A stretch of 7,865 nt of DNA from JBGQJN01 sp964423175 (GCA_964423175.1 CAYRDM010000026.1:1-7865), one strand, 5' to 3'. Positions 1 to 5,401 are shown, counted from the first letter of the stretch. Translations and numbers: made by a program. The notes: generated by a model from the letters alone, not told the origin.

Positions 1-189
1 GAATTTGGCAATAGGGGGCTTGGCTGTTGCGCCAACATCTACTAAATCCAAACCTCTCTCGTTAGCCAGGCGCAAGGCCTCATGTGTCGGTATCGTGCCC
101 AACTGCTTGCCGTCAGCATCTATAACTTGAATCTGCGGATCCCTTATCTGATTGTTCAGCCTTAACCTTTTATCTAAATTCTTTTGCAT
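1..189 (-). CDS. infC: Translation initiation factor IF-3, N-terminal part (runs off the window)
   Basis: The minus-strand reading from ATG at 189 gives 63 residues and is still open at base 1. The protein begins MQKNLDKRLRLNNQIR and continues through IQVIDADGKQLGTIPTHEAL and LDLVDVGATAKPPIAKF. This is the typical N-terminal domain of IF-3, with the N-(Q/E)-I-R opening, the D-x-x-G-x-x-L-G strand, the EALRLA helix and the (A/P)-K-P-P-x-(C/A)-K end. IF-3 binds the 30S subunit, prevents premature 50S joining and checks initiator tRNA and start codon. The usual cysteine after KPP-V/I is alanine here. No Shine-Dalgarno precedes the ATG. The frame stays open upstream to a TAA, with TTG at 226-228 as an alternative start and an ATT directly before the ATG. 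The gene follows a terminator at 244-265, so it probably has its own promoter. Usual infC neighbours (rpmI, rplT) would lie outside the window. Confidence 0.95.
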   Translation of the reverse strand, partial: MQKNLDKRLRLNNQIRDPQIQVIDADGKQLGTIPTHEALRLANERGLDLVDVGATAKPPIAKF

Positions 190-199
190 AATTTCAAAA

Positions 200-228
200 A
201 GCTTAACATGAGTTAGGATTTTGTTCAA
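200..228 (-). promoter_or_regulatory. Weak candidate promoter for infC
   Basis: On the minus strand TTGAAC (228-223) is followed after 17 nt by TAAGCT (205-200), preceded by TGT as in an extended -10. The predicted start lies about four bases before the infC ATG, so the message would be almost leaderless. The -10 is a poor match; the main support is its place between a terminator and a gene lacking a ribosome binding site. Confidence 0.25.
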
Positions 229-243
229 GTGAACGATTTAAAT

Positions 244-265
244 TAAAAATCGCCCTTCGGCGATT
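244..265 (-). terminator. Intrinsic terminator after the membrane hydrolase gene
   Basis: On the minus strand a 7-bp perfect stem AATCGCC/GGCGATT with a four-base loop is followed by five Ts. The stem overlaps the TAA stop of the 264-818 gene. It should separate that gene from infC, which lies downstream on the same strand. Confidence 0.7.
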
Positions 266-818
266 AATTGTTAAGAGGTTGTCTAGATTCTTCCTCTCTA
301 AGATTATTCCTAGAAATGCGTATCATGTTGATAATAAACAACGAGTAAAAGAACTCATTTATTAGCCCGTCTTTTGTCGTTGGTATTAATTGACTGTGAC
401 ACCAAAAATGAAATTGGCTAAACTCGGATACTATTTCTATTCCACTCGAACTCAATGTTGCCAATATTATGTCCGGCATCATCGAGAATATTGCTACGGA
501 AATCATCATAAGCAAGAATTTAAGGGTATTCTTGTTGTTAAGATCAATAATTTTTTTCCAAAAAACTATTGAGAAGAGTGTGCACAGGATAAATGTATCA
601 ACAAGTATCCAGGTAAATATGACATGTCCCGAGCTGTCTTTTATCGGATAATCAAAATGTGGGATTGAATCAACTAGGAAATGTGACAAGAACGCTAGGT
701 AACAGCTCAGACCGAGCATGTTGAAGCGATTATTAAGCGTGCCCTTGCTTCTGATTCTTAATTTTTCAAGATCTGTTGCTATAAATATTCCCGACAGAGC
801 ATGCGGTGTGATTACCAA
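264..818 (-). CDS. Integral membrane protein resembling membrane-bound metal-dependent hydrolases (YdjM/DUF457-like)
   Basis: The 184-residue protein opens with MVITPHALSG. Residues about 34-54 form a hydrophobic stretch with the histidine/aspartate motif SHFLVDSIPHFDY (H46, D50, H54, D56). Further helices lie at about 66-87, 98-120 and 150-165, with MPD (D116) in the third and FHFWCHS (H137, H141) before the last. An early PH, an SHxxxD..PHxD signature and later His/Asp residues on membrane helices recall the DUF457/YdjM metal-dependent hydrolase-like membrane proteins, common but functionally obscure in CPR genomes; a metal site is an inference. The start is TTG (816-818), chosen because a full AGGAGG Shine-Dalgarno lies eight bases upstream. 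The gene follows tRNA-Ala(GGC) by 36 nt and ends in a terminator, so it may share a transcript with that tRNA. Family placement is moderately sure; the substrate is unknown. Confidence 0.8.
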   Translation of the reverse strand: MVITPHALSGIFIATDLEKLRIRSKGTLNNRFNMLGLSCYLAFLSHFLVDSIPHFDYPIKDSSGHVIFTWILVDTFILCTLFSIVFWKKIIDLNNKNTLKFLLMMISVAIFSMMPDIILATLSSSGIEIVSEFSQFHFWCHSQLIPTTKDGLINEFFYSLFIINMIRISRNNLREEESRQPLNN

Positions 819-826
819 CTGATCTT

Positions 827-832
827 CCTCCT
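827..832 (-). promoter_or_regulatory. Strong Shine-Dalgarno deciding a TTG start
   Basis: The minus-strand AGGAGG (revcomp of CCTCCT) lies within AAAAGGAGGA, eight bases before the TTG at 818-816. It is the best ribosome binding site in the window and justifies choosing TTG instead of a later ATG. Confidence 0.8.
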
Positions 833-854
833 TTTCAAAGTTCCATTATCCCTG

Positions 855-926
855 TGGACCGGAGGGGATTTGAACCCCTGACCCCTTCTATGCCATAGAA
901 GTGCTCTACCCCTGAGCTACCGGCCC
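855..926 (-). tRNA. tRNA-Ala (anticodon GGC)
   Basis: The 72-base minus-strand sequence folds as a full cloverleaf: acceptor GGGCCGG/CCGGTCC, D stem GCTC/GAGC, anticodon stem CTTCT/AGAAG and T arm AGGGG-TTCAAAT-CCCCT. The anticodon loop is ATGGCAT, giving GGC, which reads GCC and GCU. The G3-U70 wobble pair, the main alanine identity element, is present, as is the A32-U38 loop pairing known from tRNA-Ala(GGC). Discriminator A73 is followed by CAG, so the CCA end is not encoded and must be added by the enzyme encoded at 1519-2964. Confidence 0.96.
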
Positions 927-929
927 TCT

Positions 930-950
930 TCCCGGATTTTTAATCCGGGA
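930..950. other. 9-bp perfect hairpin between DUF5652 gene and tRNA-Ala
   Basis: TCCCGGATT and AATCCGGGA form a perfect 9-bp stem with a three-base loop. It lies five bases after the minus-strand stop of the 956-1225 gene and three bases before the tRNA-Ala 5' end. Neither side carries a U tract, so it is not a classical intrinsic terminator. It may be a processing or stabilising element between mRNA and tRNA in one transcript, or an incomplete terminator. Confidence 0.55.
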
Positions 951-955
951 GCTAT

Positions 956-1225
956 TTATTCTACGTTCTTAAATTTCTTGCTGAAGAAATATATGTATAA
1001 GATGTCCAAAATTCCAAGTGTATTTACTATAAGCAACACGACAAACCAAACAGTTGATCCACTTCTGGCAGCTTTCCATAGTGCAAGTCCTTTCCACAAT
1101 AGTGACCAGACAAGCAGGATTACCAAAAGCACAAATGCTACGCCAACAGCACTTCCAACAGCGAGGTTGGTCGACCATGGCATTTGCCTCAAGAAGGTAT
1201 GCCAGTTCTGCCAATTATACATCAT
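956..1225 (-). CDS. Small two-helix membrane protein, DUF5652-like
   Basis: The 89-residue protein has two predicted transmembrane helices, at about residues 24-44 and 60-81. A conserved-looking loop WKGLALWKAARSGSTVW lies between them, followed by LLIVNTLGILDILYIYFFSKK. The WKxxALWKAAR loop with the NTLGILxxxYIxFF helix is how I recognise the DUF5652 family, which is frequent in CPR bacteria and has no assigned function. The short basic tail after the second helix suggests a cytoplasmic C-terminus. The start is one of two adjacent ATGs (1223-1225 or 1220-1222). An AGGAG lies 18 bases upstream, too far for normal spacing, and the frame is closed by TAG just above, so no better start exists. 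The gene is first in a minus-strand run ahead of tRNA-Ala(GGC). Confidence 0.85.
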   Translation of the reverse strand: MMYNWQNWHTFLRQMPWSTNLAVGSAVGVAFVLLVILLVWSLLWKGLALWKAARSGSTVWFVVLLIVNTLGILDILYIYFFSKKFKNVE

Positions 1226-1301
1226 GGCTTTTCGTTCGCAGATCTCCTATTAAGCGCAAATTTAATGTTGCGAAAAATGAAGTTGTGCGAGAGTTATTTC
1301 C

Positions 1302-1330
1302 TTGAAAAAATAACACAAAAATTGTATAAT
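1302..1330 (+). promoter_or_regulatory. Strong sigma-70-type promoter for tRNA-Arg and probably cca
   Basis: TTGAAA (1302-1307), a 17-base spacer and a perfect TATAAT (1325-1330) predict a start near 1337, about 20 bases before tRNA-Arg. A 7-bp inverted repeat GTTATTT/AAATAAC (1293-1299 and 1308-1314) brackets the -35 box and could be an operator; this second point is speculative. Confidence 0.8.
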
Positions 1331-1357
1331 TACAAGATGTTAGCGAATTAATTATGA

Positions 1358-1432
1358 GCCCTCGTCGTTCAACGGATAGGACGGAGGTTTCCTAAACCTT
1401 AAATCGAGGTTCGATTCCTCGCGAGGGCACCA
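1358..1432 (+). tRNA. tRNA-Arg (anticodon CCT), CCA encoded
   Basis: The cloverleaf has acceptor GCCCTCG/CGAGGGC, D stem GTTC/GGAC, anticodon stem GAGGT/ACCTT with loop TTCCTAA (anticodon CCT at 1391-1393, reading AGG), and T arm CGAGG-TTCGATT-CCTCG. Discriminator A1429 is followed directly by CCA (1430-1432). It is the only one of four tRNAs here whose gene carries the 3' CCA. It lies just behind the strong promoter and 86 bases before the CCA-adding enzyme gene. Confidence 0.96.
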
Positions 1433-1518
1433 CAAAATAAAATTCAAAGTTTTTTGGTTAACATCGATTCGCCGCTGTCGAGACCCAAAAGAGTTCTAGG
1501 AATTATAGAAAATAAAAA

Positions 1519-2964
1519 ATGAAGACTCCAAAAGAAGTAAAACTTGTAGTAGATAAACTAGAAGAAGCAGGATTCGAGGCTTTTATAGTTGGCGGTTGTG
1601 TTAGAGATTTGTTGATGGACAACAAACCTAAGGATTGGGACGTGACCACAAACGCCAGGCCAGAGGAAATACAAAAAATTTTTCCAGACAGTTTTTATGA
1701 GAACGCATTTGGGACGGTTGGTGTAAAAACTGAATCTGATGAAGATTCATTCAAGGTGATAGAGGTGACGACTTATAGAGTTGAATCTAATTATACTGAC
1801 AAGCGTCATCCTGATGAAATAAGTTTTGCTGATAATATTGAGGAAGATCTCAAGAGGCGCGATTTTACTATTAATTCTTTAGCAATGGATTCAGAAGGCA
1901 AGGTTATCGATCTTTTTGATGGGCAGGCGGATATTAAAAATAAGACAATAAGATGTGTGGGGGACCCTGATAAACGTTTTGGGGAAGATGCTCTGAGAAT
2001 GATAAGAGCTATTAGGTTTGCTTCTACCTTGGGGTTTGCGATCCAAGTGGATACGCATGAATCGTTGAAAAAAAATCATGGGTTGCTTGCAGCGATTTCA
2101 AAAGAGAGGATTCGTGATGAGTTCACGAAAATTATAAATTCAGAAAATGCTGATGGCGGTGTAGAACTTTTAAAAGAAACAGGTTTATTAAAATATATAC
2201 TTCCAGAACTTTTGGAGGGCGTTGATGTGGGACAGAACAAGCACCATGTATATAGTGTTTGGGAGCACAATCTTAAAGCTCTTAAATATGCTTGTGATAA
2301 GAATTATTCTTTTGAGGTAAGACTGGCTTCTTTGCTTCATGATGTCGGCAAACCAAGATCAAAAAGAGGCGATGGCCCAGACTCGACATTCTACAATCAC
2401 GAGATGATCGGAGCGCAGATGACAACGCAGATTTTGGAAAGACTTAAATTTCCAAAAGAACAATCTGAGAAGATAATCAAATTGGTTAGATTCCACCTCT
2501 TCTATTATAATGTGGGCGAGGTGACGGAGGCTTCTGTCAGGAGGCTTGTGGCCAATATTGGTAAAGAAAATGTCGAGGATTTGATCAAGGTTAGAGAGGC
2601 TGATAGGATAGGTTCTGGTGTTCCCAAGGCCAAGCCTTATAAACTCAGGCACTTGCAGTTTATGATAGATAAGGTTGCGAGAGATCCAATATCTACGAAG
2701 ATGCTTAAGGTTAACGGAGGGGATATAATGAACATCCTCAAGATTAATCCTGGCCCTCGTGTCGGGATGATTATGCATGCTTTGATGGATGAAGTTTTGG
2801 AAGACCCTTCCAGAAACACTAAATCGTATCTGGAGACTAAGGTAGAAGAGTTCGGAAAGTTTTCTGATTCGGAACTTGATGAAATATCAAAGAGGGGTAA
2901 AATAAAAGAAGCTTCCGAAGAAGAAAAAGAAGTCGGGGAAATAAAAAAAAGACACTTTATATAA
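1519..2964 (+). CDS. cca: CCA tRNA nucleotidyltransferase (class II, poly(A) polymerase-like) with HD domain
   Basis: The 481-residue enzyme adds or repairs the 3' CCA of tRNAs from CTP and ATP without a template. Class II nucleotidyltransferase motifs appear in order: GGCVRD (25-30) and DWD with metal-binding D39 and D41; DLKRRDFTINSLA (110-122); EDALRMIRAIRFA (156-168), the nucleobase-selecting motif; and ISKERIRDEF (193-202). An HD domain follows with SLLHDVGKP (H274-D275), a later VRFH, and a C-terminal helical tRNA-binding part. The tail from about 440 is highly charged. The ATG at 1519 gives the normal short lead into the first motif; no Shine-Dalgarno is visible. Three of the four tRNA genes nearby lack an encoded CCA, so the enzyme is essential. 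Probably transcribed from 1302-1330 together with tRNA-Arg, and with the gene ten bases downstream. HD-domain phosphohydrolase activity is known in some relatives; here it is an inference. Confidence 0.95.
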   Translation: MKTPKEVKLVVDKLEEAGFEAFIVGGCVRDLLMDNKPKDWDVTTNARPEEIQKIFPDSFYENAFGTVGVKTESDEDSFKVIEVTTYRVESNYTDKRHPDEISFADNIEEDLKRRDFTINSLAMDSEGKVIDLFDGQADIKNKTIRCVGDPDKRFGEDALRMIRAIRFASTLGFAIQVDTHESLKKNHGLLAAISKERIRDEFTKIINSENADGGVELLKETGLLKYILPELLEGVDVGQNKHHVYSVWEHNLKALKYACDKNYSFEVRLASLLHDVGKPRSKRGDGPDSTFYNHEMIGAQMTTQILERLKFPKEQSEKIIKLVRFHLFYYNVGEVTEASVRRLVANIGKENVEDLIKVREADRIGSGVPKAKPYKLRHLQFMIDKVARDPISTKMLKVNGGDIMNILKINPGPRVGMIMHALMDEVLEDPSRNTKSYLETKVEEFGKFSDSELDEISKRGKIKEASEEEKEVGEIKKRHFI

Positions 2965-2974
2965 AATAAACCAA

Positions 2975-3373
2975 ATGAATAAAAAAGAAGAACCAAAAAT
3001 TCCTGAGCCATTTAAACCCAACAAACATTTATCTGATCAAATAAATCAGAGACTTGCAGATAGTGAAATAGAGGGCGGTATATTTCTTAATGATTTGGAA
3101 GTTGGCCATTCCCTCGAAATAGAAACTAAAAATCGTATTTATATTTTAGAAAAAAGAGGCAAGGAGGAATATTATATTTCTGGCCATCCAGAATATTGTC
3201 CCGAGCCGACGAGGGTAACCATAAGTGGTTCTACTTGGGGAGGTAGTATGCTCAAGGTTGGTTTTATAGGAAGAGGGATGCGTTTGGAATATGTAATTGT
3301 AGAGAAGTCTCTCCCGGTTATTACAACATCAGAAATTAAAGAGATAAAAGAATTTATTGGTAAGCCGAAATAG
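2975..3373 (+). CDS. Conserved small protein of unknown function, downstream of cca
   Basis: The 132-residue soluble protein has no signal peptide or membrane segment. A polar, proline- and lysine-rich N-terminus (1-30) is followed by a beta-rich core: LEVGHSLEIETKNRIYILEK, YYISGHPEYCPEPTRVTI, then GSTWGGSMLKVGFIGRGMRLEY at about 86-107, and a helical C-terminus. The GSTWGGSMLKVGFIGxGMxLE block looks strongly conserved; I associate such sequences with hypothetical proteins of Parcubacteria, but no function is known to me. The start lies ten bases after the cca stop, without a Shine-Dalgarno, which argues for translational coupling or shared transcription with cca. The single histidine/cysteine pair in GHPEYCPEP is not enough to claim a metal site. 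Real gene: sure. Function: unknown. Confidence 0.85.
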   Translation: MNKKEEPKIPEPFKPNKHLSDQINQRLADSEIEGGIFLNDLEVGHSLEIETKNRIYILEKRGKEEYYISGHPEYCPEPTRVTISGSTWGGSMLKVGFIGRGMRLEYVIVEKSLPVITTSEIKEIKEFIGKPK

Positions 3374-3396
3374 ACTCTGGTATTGCTGGGCTTAAT

Positions 3397-3468
3397 CGGG
3401 GTATAGTGTAGCGGCAACACGGGTCGTTCGGGACGATCAGACGCTGGGTCCGACTCCCAGTACCCCGA
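3397..3468 (+). tRNA. tRNA-Pro (anticodon CGG)
   Basis: The cloverleaf has acceptor CGGGGTA/TACCCCG with the C1-G72 pair typical of bacterial tRNA-Pro, D stem GTGT/ACAC, anticodon stem GGTCG/CGATC, loop TTCGGGA with anticodon CGG (3429-3431) and G37, and T stem CTGGG/CCCAG. The T loop reads TCCGACT, so position 55 is C instead of the nearly invariant U. Discriminator A3468 is followed by CAG: no CCA is encoded. The gene starts 24 bases after the 132-residue protein gene and may be processed from the same transcript. Confidence 0.93.
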
Positions 3469-3589
3469 CAGTATGGAGGGGTATGGCAACACAATTTATC
3501 TTTTCGCGTTGGTAAGAGAATAATTGCTCTGATATTTGCGAAGCAAACTAGGCAACCTCGGCTCGAGTAAACCCACCGAACAAAGAAAC
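3469..3589 (+). other. Non-coding stretch after tRNA-Pro, possibly a structured RNA
   Basis: No gene is recognised. GGAGGG (3475-3480) can pair with CCCACC (3572-3577) with one mismatch, enclosing three small hairpins: AGAG/CTCT (3515-3530), TTTGC/GCAAA (3535-3547) and CTCG/CGAG (3557-3567). A strong palindromic terminator follows. The start, GGGGTATGGCAACAC (3478-3492), matches the 5' part of the adjacent tRNA-Pro except for an 8-base gap. A 16-codon ORF from ATG 3473 is also present but unconvincing. It matches no RNA family I can name. Confidence 0.3.
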
Positions 3590-3624
3590 AAACTTAAAAC
3601 AAGGCCTGGCCTTGTTTTAAGTTT
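3590..3624. terminator. 17-bp perfect palindromic terminator
   Basis: AAACTTAAAACAAGGCC and its exact reverse complement are separated by a single T. The folded form has a 15-16 bp stem and a tiny loop, with T-rich distal arms on both strands. It most likely ends the transcript that contains cca, the 132-residue protein gene and tRNA-Pro. Confidence 0.75.
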
Positions 3625-3647
3625 AGACTTAATCAAGGGTTAGGATA

Positions 3648-3676
3648 TTGTTTTTAAATTGGTATCATGCTAGATT
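3648..3676 (+). promoter_or_regulatory. Candidate extended -10 promoter for the 3718-5123 gene pair
   Basis: TTGTTT (3648-3653), 17 bases, then TAGATT (3671-3676) preceded by TGC as in an extended -10. The predicted start near 3683 gives a 35-base leader ending in an AAGGAG ribosome binding site. It sits between a terminator and the first gene of the pair. Confidence 0.5.
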
Positions 3677-3717
3677 TTCGGACAAAATAATGAACTTTTA
3701 AAATTCAAGGAGATTGT

Positions 3718-4404
3718 ATGGACGATTCAAAAAAGCAGAGAATGTCTGAATTAACAGGTGAGCTGACCAGTATAGTACTGGAGGGCATTAGAGGAGCTAT
3801 CGGATCCCAACCTTTTAAAACTTGTGCGCAGAAATTAGCCCAAGAGTGCGGTCGGGCTATCATTGGAATTGGTCTTGAGACGGTTGAGGGCGAATTAAAA
3901 TTTTCTTGGTCGTTTCAGGAAATCCAGCAAATAGAACCTGTCCAAGAATCGAATGAGAGCGTAGAAGCAGATAAGACTTTAACTGGATCGAGTTTTGAAA
4001 TAACACAAAAAGATAGGAAGATTTTGAAAGGCATGCATATAAGAATTGATGATGAGGATATCATCGAGATGAGGGAAACGATATTTGGCAAAATAGAAAA
4101 AGATAAAAAACTCCTATCTCCTGGCGAAGATGTAAGAACAGTAGAAACAATGGCTCAGGATGTTAAGGCTTGTTTTGAAAAAATTAGGGACTTAAAGATG
4201 CGCAAGATAATTGCTAAGAGAGTAAATCTTGCCCTGGGTTTTGATATGCCTATTTCTGATGAGCTTATTGATGATGCTTTTTGGCGCAGACAGGCGGATG
4301 AAGTAATCAAGTATGTTAAAGAATGTGCAGGATCTGACGAAAGTATAAAGGACACTCTTTCTTCCGTTGAGATTATGACCCAAGACTCATCGGAAGGGGA
4401 TTAG
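3718..4404 (+). CDS. Acidic soluble protein of unknown function
   Basis: The 228-residue protein has no signal peptide, membrane helix or catalytic motif that I recognise. Residues 1-70 look globular, with LTSIVLEGIRGAIGSQPFKT and GRAIIGIGLETVEGELKFSW. A polar, Glu/Ser-rich linker covers about 75-100. The C-terminal half is mostly helical: KDRKILKGMHIRIDDEDIIE, then a long charged segment, then FWRRQADEVIKYVKECAG. The tail is acidic and serine-rich. The ATG at 3718 is supported by AAGGAG (3707-3712) five bases upstream. Its stop lies two bases before the next ATG, so it forms a tight operon with the exported M15-like hydrolase. That pairing hints at a cell-envelope context, but nothing in this protein itself shows one. 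Confidence 0.8.
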   Translation: MDDSKKQRMSELTGELTSIVLEGIRGAIGSQPFKTCAQKLAQECGRAIIGIGLETVEGELKFSWSFQEIQQIEPVQESNESVEADKTLTGSSFEITQKDRKILKGMHIRIDDEDIIEMRETIFGKIEKDKKLLSPGEDVRTVETMAQDVKACFEKIRDLKMRKIIAKRVNLALGFDMPISDELIDDAFWRRQADEVIKYVKECAGSDESIKDTLSSVEIMTQDSSEGD

Positions 4405-4406
4405 CG

Positions 4407-5123
4407 ATGAGACTAAAAAAGCTCTTGTTTTTTATTTTGATAGGAAGTTTATTTTTAAACTCTCAGACAAAAAATATTAGAAGAAGTTTGCCTCCAATAG
4501 AATTGCGAGGTTCCAAAGAACAGAGAGTAATTCAAAATTCGAAAGCCAATGAACTGAGGGTGCCTGTTATAGGTACAGAAGAGGAACTAAAAAAACTTGT
4601 CGCTGATGGCAAACTTTTAGAGCTCAAAAGCAGCAGAGGATTCTTTGTTGATAGGGGAGGTGCGAAATATTTTAGAAATAAAAAAAGACGGGTTTCGTTC
4701 TGTTCTAAAAAAGAGAATAAAATTTTTGTAAGGCCGGAAGTAAAATTTTATCTGGATATTTTTTCAGAAAAGTATTTTAAAAAGTTTAACAAAAAATTTA
4801 AGATAACATCTGGGGCTCGGAGTATTGAGGAGCAGACTTTGATGAGAACGAAAGGGAGTTGTTACTATACTCCCTATGCAGCGATAGCGGCCAATCAGTC
4901 CGAGGAGTCTCTCCATACAAGAGGTATCGCATTCGACATTTCTAGAATTGGAATGTCGCGTAAAGAAATCGTTTGGATCAGAGAGACTATTATAAAAGAC
5001 AAGAACGAAGGAGTTGAACTAGAAGTTGAAGACCAAGAAGACCCATCGGTTCTGGAAACCGATCCCATAGAAGAAAGAGTGTGTTACCATATTGTTGTTT
5101 TTAAATTAAGCCCAATTCATTAA
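4407..5123 (+). CDS. Exported DUF5715 / M15-peptidase-like zinc hydrolase
   Basis: The 238-residue protein begins MRLKKLLFFILIGSLFLNSQ, a basic start plus hydrophobic segment acting as signal peptide or membrane anchor. No lipobox cysteine is seen. The catalytic part starts near 130 with KITSGARSIEEQ (compare T-S-x-x-R in the M15/DUF5715 fold). It contains SLHTRGIAFDIS (S168, H170, G173, D177), the SxHxxGxAxD zinc motif of D-Ala-D-Ala peptidases, followed by GMSRKEIVWIRE and CYHIVVF with H228 as the likely last zinc ligand. DUF5715 proteins share this SHxxGxxxDI...FHVxV order; a peptidoglycan peptide substrate is an inference. An insert of acidic residues (about 199-222) lies before the last histidine. 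A GGAAGGGG ribosome binding site lies upstream, within the end of the preceding gene. Cotranscribed with 3718-4404 and closed by the terminator at 5122. Confidence 0.82.
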   Translation: MRLKKLLFFILIGSLFLNSQTKNIRRSLPPIELRGSKEQRVIQNSKANELRVPVIGTEEELKKLVADGKLLELKSSRGFFVDRGGAKYFRNKKRRVSFCSKKENKIFVRPEVKFYLDIFSEKYFKKFNKKFKITSGARSIEEQTLMRTKGSCYYTPYAAIAANQSEESLHTRGIAFDISRIGMSRKEIVWIRETIIKDKNEGVELEVEDQEDPSVLETDPIEERVCYHIVVFKLSPIH

Positions 5124-5143
5124 CCCCATAAAAGTGGGGTTTT
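5122..5143 (+). terminator. Intrinsic terminator after the M15-like gene
   Basis: AACCCCA (5122-5128), a six-base loop and TGGGGTT (5135-5141), followed by TT and then GCTATTTT. The left arm overlaps the TAA stop at 5121-5123. Confidence 0.75.
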
Positions 5144-5162
5144 GCTATTTTAAGCTTTAGAA

Positions 5163-5168
5163 TATAAG
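5163..5168 (+). promoter_or_regulatory. Possible -10 box for tRNA-Ala(CGC)
   Basis: TATAAG ends 11 bases before the tRNA 5' end, so the predicted start would be only about four bases upstream of it. The nearest -35-like sequence, TTGCTA (5142-5147), is at a short 15-base spacing and overlaps the terminator, so this is weak. Confidence 0.3.
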
Positions 5169-5179
5169 ATATTTTATAA

Positions 5180-5250
5180 GGGCCTGTCGTAAAGTGGTAT
5201 TACGCGGCATTCGCATTGCCGAATCGGGAGTTCGATTCTCCCCAGGTCCA
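5180..5250 (+). tRNA. tRNA-Ala (anticodon CGC)
   Basis: The cloverleaf has acceptor GGGCCTG/CAGGTCC with the G3-U70 alanine identity pair, D stem GTAA/TTAC, anticodon stem CGGCA/TGCCG, loop TTCGCAT with anticodon CGC (5212-5214) reading GCG, and T arm GGGAG-TTCGATT-CTCCC. Discriminator A5250 is followed by CTG, so CCA is not encoded. It stands alone between two terminators. Confidence 0.95.
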
Positions 5251-5258
5251 CTGAATTT

Positions 5259-5290
5259 TTTAAAAACGACATTAAAATGTCGTTTTTAAA
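5259..5290. terminator. Long AT-rich palindromic terminator after tRNA-Ala(CGC)
   Basis: TTTAAAAACGACATT and its exact complement are separated by AA, forming a 13-15 bp stem. The T run on the descending arm makes it usable on the plus strand, and by symmetry on the minus strand. Confidence 0.75.
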
Positions 5291-5373
5291 TTGCTGGTAT
5301 ATTTCTCTAAATTACCCGACAAATGCTTTTAAATAATAAAAATAAATATACCCCTAGAGATAAAATAATGATG

Positions 5374-5401
5374 TTGATATATACTAGACATAATTTACAA
5401 T
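5374..5401 (+). promoter_or_regulatory. Candidate promoter for the HTH protein
   Basis: TTGATA (5374-5379), a 16-base spacer and TACAAT (5396-5401) match five of six consensus bases in each box. The predicted start is about 12 bases before the ATG at 5420, and no Shine-Dalgarno is present. Two copies of AGACATAA (5386-5393 and 5403-5410), 17 bases apart, flank the -10 and could be operator half-sites. Confidence 0.45.

Noticed and set aside
390..651. Short plus-strand frames of about 60 codons
   Set aside because: They lie antisense to the membrane hydrolase gene, whose minus-strand frame has a ribosome binding site and coherent membrane helices.
969..1305. Overlapping frames of 81-91 codons on both strands around the DUF5652-like gene
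   Set aside because: Only the 956-1225 minus frame gives a two-helix membrane protein with a recognisable family pattern; the others are shadows.
1891..3011. Several minus-strand frames inside cca and at its end
   Set aside because: The plus frame is an unmistakable CCA-adding enzyme; the antisense frames show no domain and no start signals.
3172..3492. Minus-strand frame of 106 codons
   Set aside because: It runs through tRNA-Pro and the 132-residue gene on the opposite strand; no ribosome binding site or family resemblance.
3473..3523. 16-codon ORF MEGYGNTIYLFALVRE
   Set aside because: Very short, no good ribosome binding site, and it overlaps a fragment resembling the neighbouring tRNA.
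4155..4383. Two minus-strand frames of 63-66 codons
   Set aside because: Both are antisense to the end of the 228-residue gene, which has a good ribosome binding site and operon context.
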